This document shows positions 63,201 through 64,000 of a stretch of 64,000 bases of DNA, piece by piece. Location of the stretch: contig CALUZB010000019.1 of the NCBI GenBank assembly GCA_944325195.1, positions 1 through 64,000 on the forward strand, given 5' to 3'. The first letter of the stretch is position 1, and the number at the start of each line of letters is the position of its first letter. The notes under the pieces were generated by a model. That model saw only the letters and a list, made by a program, of their open reading frames with translations, made no database searches and was not told where the DNA came from. Both the position numbers and the translations under genes were made by a program. This DNA comes from an uncultured Desulfovibrionaceae bacterium (GTDB lineage Bacteria > Desulfobacterota > Desulfovibrionia > Desulfovibrionales > Desulfovibrionaceae).

Positions 63201-64000
63201 ACCCGGTATTCCACCCAGTTCAGGGCCTCGCCCTGTTCATTCTGAATTTGCAGAATGAAATTGCCGGGACGGTCGCTGGGCAGGGGCAGGCTGCGCCCGG
63301 CGGTCGGAATGTCCAGGCTCCGTCTGTCCAGTTCATCCACTCGCAGTTTTGATTCGTAGGAGTAGAGCCCGGAGTATTGATCGCGAGTGAGAACCGATAA
63401 GTATTTCTTTTCCTTGAGCACCAGTTTCAGGCGGTTTGCCGCTACCGGGCGTAAGTCGGGATCAACGGCCACCAGCTCGATGCTGCGGTTTGAGCCGCGC
63501 TCAACATAACCTAAATCACCGTCGCTCTTGATGCCTACCAGAAATTCTTCGGGCGACACCAGTATGCCGGCCCGGGCTGCAACATTGCGGCCGCTGCCCT
63601 GCTCGTAGGCTTTGGCCAGAAAGTCCAGCCGGTAGGTACCGTTGATCCGGGCGGCCAGATCCAGGGTGAAGACTGCATTGCCTGCGGCGTTGCTGATCTG
63701 ATCGGGCAATTGCTCGCTTAAGCCTTCCCTGTCGCTGTGTTTGCTGCGGAAGGCGTAATCGGTGTAGCCGGGGAAGGCGGGCAGGCTGGGGATCAGGCTG
63801 ATTTCCCCCTCAATGCGTCGTCCCTGAGCTGGAGAACCGAACAGGTTCTGCACGTTTACTTGGGCGTTCAGGTTTTCCGGTTTCACCCAACCTTTAGAGG
63901 GCGGAGCGCTGAAGCCGGCGTCCACTTTCAGGCGGTCGGGCAGAAACTCCTTTACCTCTACACTTACACTGCCGATATAATCTTTGAGCTGGCGCTCGTT
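60269..64000 (-). CDS. yfhM: Bacterial alpha-2-macroglobulin (YfhM-like), start beyond the window edge
   Basis: At least 1,243 residues are visible; the frame is open to base 64000, and the N-terminus with signal peptide lies outside. Seen are MG-type beta domains (SLPSDRPGNFILQIQNEQGE; NKREFEPGEEIEIAINAPYPG), the bait/MG7 region (VRPGQDLTMRVSSPKPAKMVVFAVDEGIL), and the thioester motif C-S-E-Q in PHLCSEQLISGALPQLI. The alpha-toroid TED domain then follows and a C-terminal receptor-like domain. These proteins trap attacking proteases in the periplasm by the reactive Cys-Gln thioester, and the adjacent PBP1C is believed to repair wall damage. The gene pair is the classical arrangement. E. coli YfhM has about 1,650 residues, so roughly 400 are missing here. 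Confidence 0.92.
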   Translation of the reverse strand, partial: NERQLKDYIGSVSVEVKEFLPDRLKVDAGFSAPPSKGWVKPENLNAQVNVQNLFGSPAQGRRIEGEISLIPSLPAFPGYTDYAFRSKHSDREGLSEQLPDQISNAAGNAVFTLDLAARINGTYRLDFLAKAYEQGSGRNVAARAGILVSPEEFLVGIKSDGDLGYVERGSNRSIELVAVDPDLRPVAANRLKLVLKEKKYLSVLTRDQYSGLYSYESKLRVDELDRRSLDIPTAGRSLPLPSDRPGNFILQIQNEQGEALNWVEYRVAGNANLTRSLERNAELQLALNKREFEPGEEIEIAINAPYPGNGLITIERDRVYAKTWFSSPTTASVQRIRIPEDFQGNGYVNVQFSRSPESTEIFSSPLSYGVLPFSTSLKARRAELEIVAPETVRPGQDLTMRVSSPKPAKMVVFAVDEGILQVADYSLQDPLHSLLPKRALEVKTAQILDLVLPMFRISAAASAPGGGADADLLARQLNPFARKTDAPVTYWSGLIEVDGETELVYPVPDYFNGKIRIMAVSVTDGQIGIFQTSSLVRDDFILTPNLPATVAPGDSFTVSLGVTNLLENGAGATNAQSSAEVPVADQTPLTIHLSAEDGLSVLGDSTAALSLTPGQEGFVSFQLQAGRKLGAARLVFQTEHQGKQFRREAAVSVRPAQPYRTDLQLGELGDQTVRLSNLRAMYPEFSQRDAAASYSPLVLVRGLSGYLIEYPHLCSEQLISGALPQLIQMRHPEFELLEKLPDHTGSAGGVDQVLPLLAARQNTEGGIGDWQGSLNPNPEVTAYAVHYLLELRDSGLVAPTPLLENATAYLLNYSDNPAYNRLDQLRVKAWTAYLTVRQEQIPTNLLAALERDLKRFYPEQMEGDISAAYLAATYKLLKQDEQADALMKRVLARFTAKNMEAAANQRDQADDDAALEPVAVRNSSNALAPAWVSHYDRLSSNATLLYLLERHFPELALEAAQPVLDQIIPTLSINRHTTFSAAMCLLALDQYARRPLLEQGEIRIAALAAPDGATGAPDSTNSGNEAGNGPTSAPDNMPTAGTQTPPDSTRTNLISQAHGLLFKAAFGPDTQALLLSKSLPRPAWYSLRQSGFDLAPAPEAVKNGLEVSKEYYTLSGEPVSEVKMGQEVVVFLRARSTNGRYINDVALVDLLPGGFELVPYDDQENLAISEKLTVPVPADSHIEEREDRVLIYCSAGPEVRTAYYVIRAVSAGEFTAPPLYGEAMYDRSVQASSPGDRHIKVTE

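Noticed and set aside
1-64000. CRISPR arrays, intact insertion sequences, prophage or rRNA genes
   Set aside because: No regularly spaced identical repeats, transposase frames, phage structural genes or rRNA-like stretches were seen anywhere in the window.

Overview
The window looks like chromosome from a sulfate-reducer-type deltaproteobacterium of the Desulfovibrio / Desulfovibrionaceae kind. The evidence is a homotrimeric-porin-type outer membrane protein, a VWA-OmpA fusion, a GAF protein upstream of mreB, an MTH1187 / AIR-synthase-like pair, and the gene order thrS-infC-rpmI-rplT-pheS-pheT. This assignment is inference; there is no rRNA gene in the window. Intact genes cover only about three quarters of the sequence by my own sum. 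Several gaps of about 1 kb hold no gene, and two clear gene wrecks are present (27.9-29.5 kb and 53.9-54.5 kb), which suggests ongoing gene decay.

Layout. 1-5.3 kb (- strand): an envelope-modification island made of the start of a glycosyltransferase, an LTA-synthase/sulfatase-type transferase, a PAP2 phosphatase, and a histidine kinase with its OmpR-family regulator. Two near-identical tandem boxes lie upstream of the regulator and of the transferase. 5.5-9.2 kb: lon with an unusual acidic N-terminal extension, then radC. 9.6-17.1 kb (+): tRNA-Val(GAC) and the translation cluster thrS-infC-rpmI-rplT-pheS-pheT. infC very probably starts at ATA inside the end of thrS, and a strongly folded spacer precedes rplT. 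17.5-20.2 kb (-): an M20D amidohydrolase with a YjiH-like membrane protein. 21.2-29.5 kb (+): c-di-GMP and signalling genes (REC-HD-GYP; PAS-GAF-GGDEF with a worn-out EAL), a major porin and a shattered hybrid kinase. 29.6-31.3 kb (-): a cysteine hydrolase with a short NCS2-like permease. 32.6-34.5 kb: a GntR/UTRA regulator divergent from a metallo-beta-lactamase-fold protein whose metal motif is altered.

34.8-47.9 kb: mostly housekeeping. It holds a thioesterase, RimI-like acetyltransferase, degenerate Nudix protein, inositol monophosphatase, mreB, a double-GAF protein, a thiamine-linked group (AIR-synthase-like, MTH1187, thiE), a CorC-like protein, trmFO, tpiA and secG. 48.9-49.6 kb: an orphan gene behind a good sigma-54 promoter match. 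50.6-53.9 kb: an orphan radical SAM protein, a small membrane protein and alanine dehydrogenase. 53.9-54.5 kb: remnant of a large restriction/methylase-like protein. 54.6-64 kb (-): an envelope block with a TolA-like coiled-coil protein, the VWA-OmpA protein with two leader hairpins, penicillin-binding protein 1C, and the partial alpha-2-macroglobulin gene that normally pairs with it.

The best leads for something undescribed are the shared regulator boxes of the envelope island, the sigma-54-driven orphan at 48,969, the folded rpmI-rplT spacer, and the altered MBL protein with its divergent GntR. I see no CRISPR array, intact insertion sequence or prophage.
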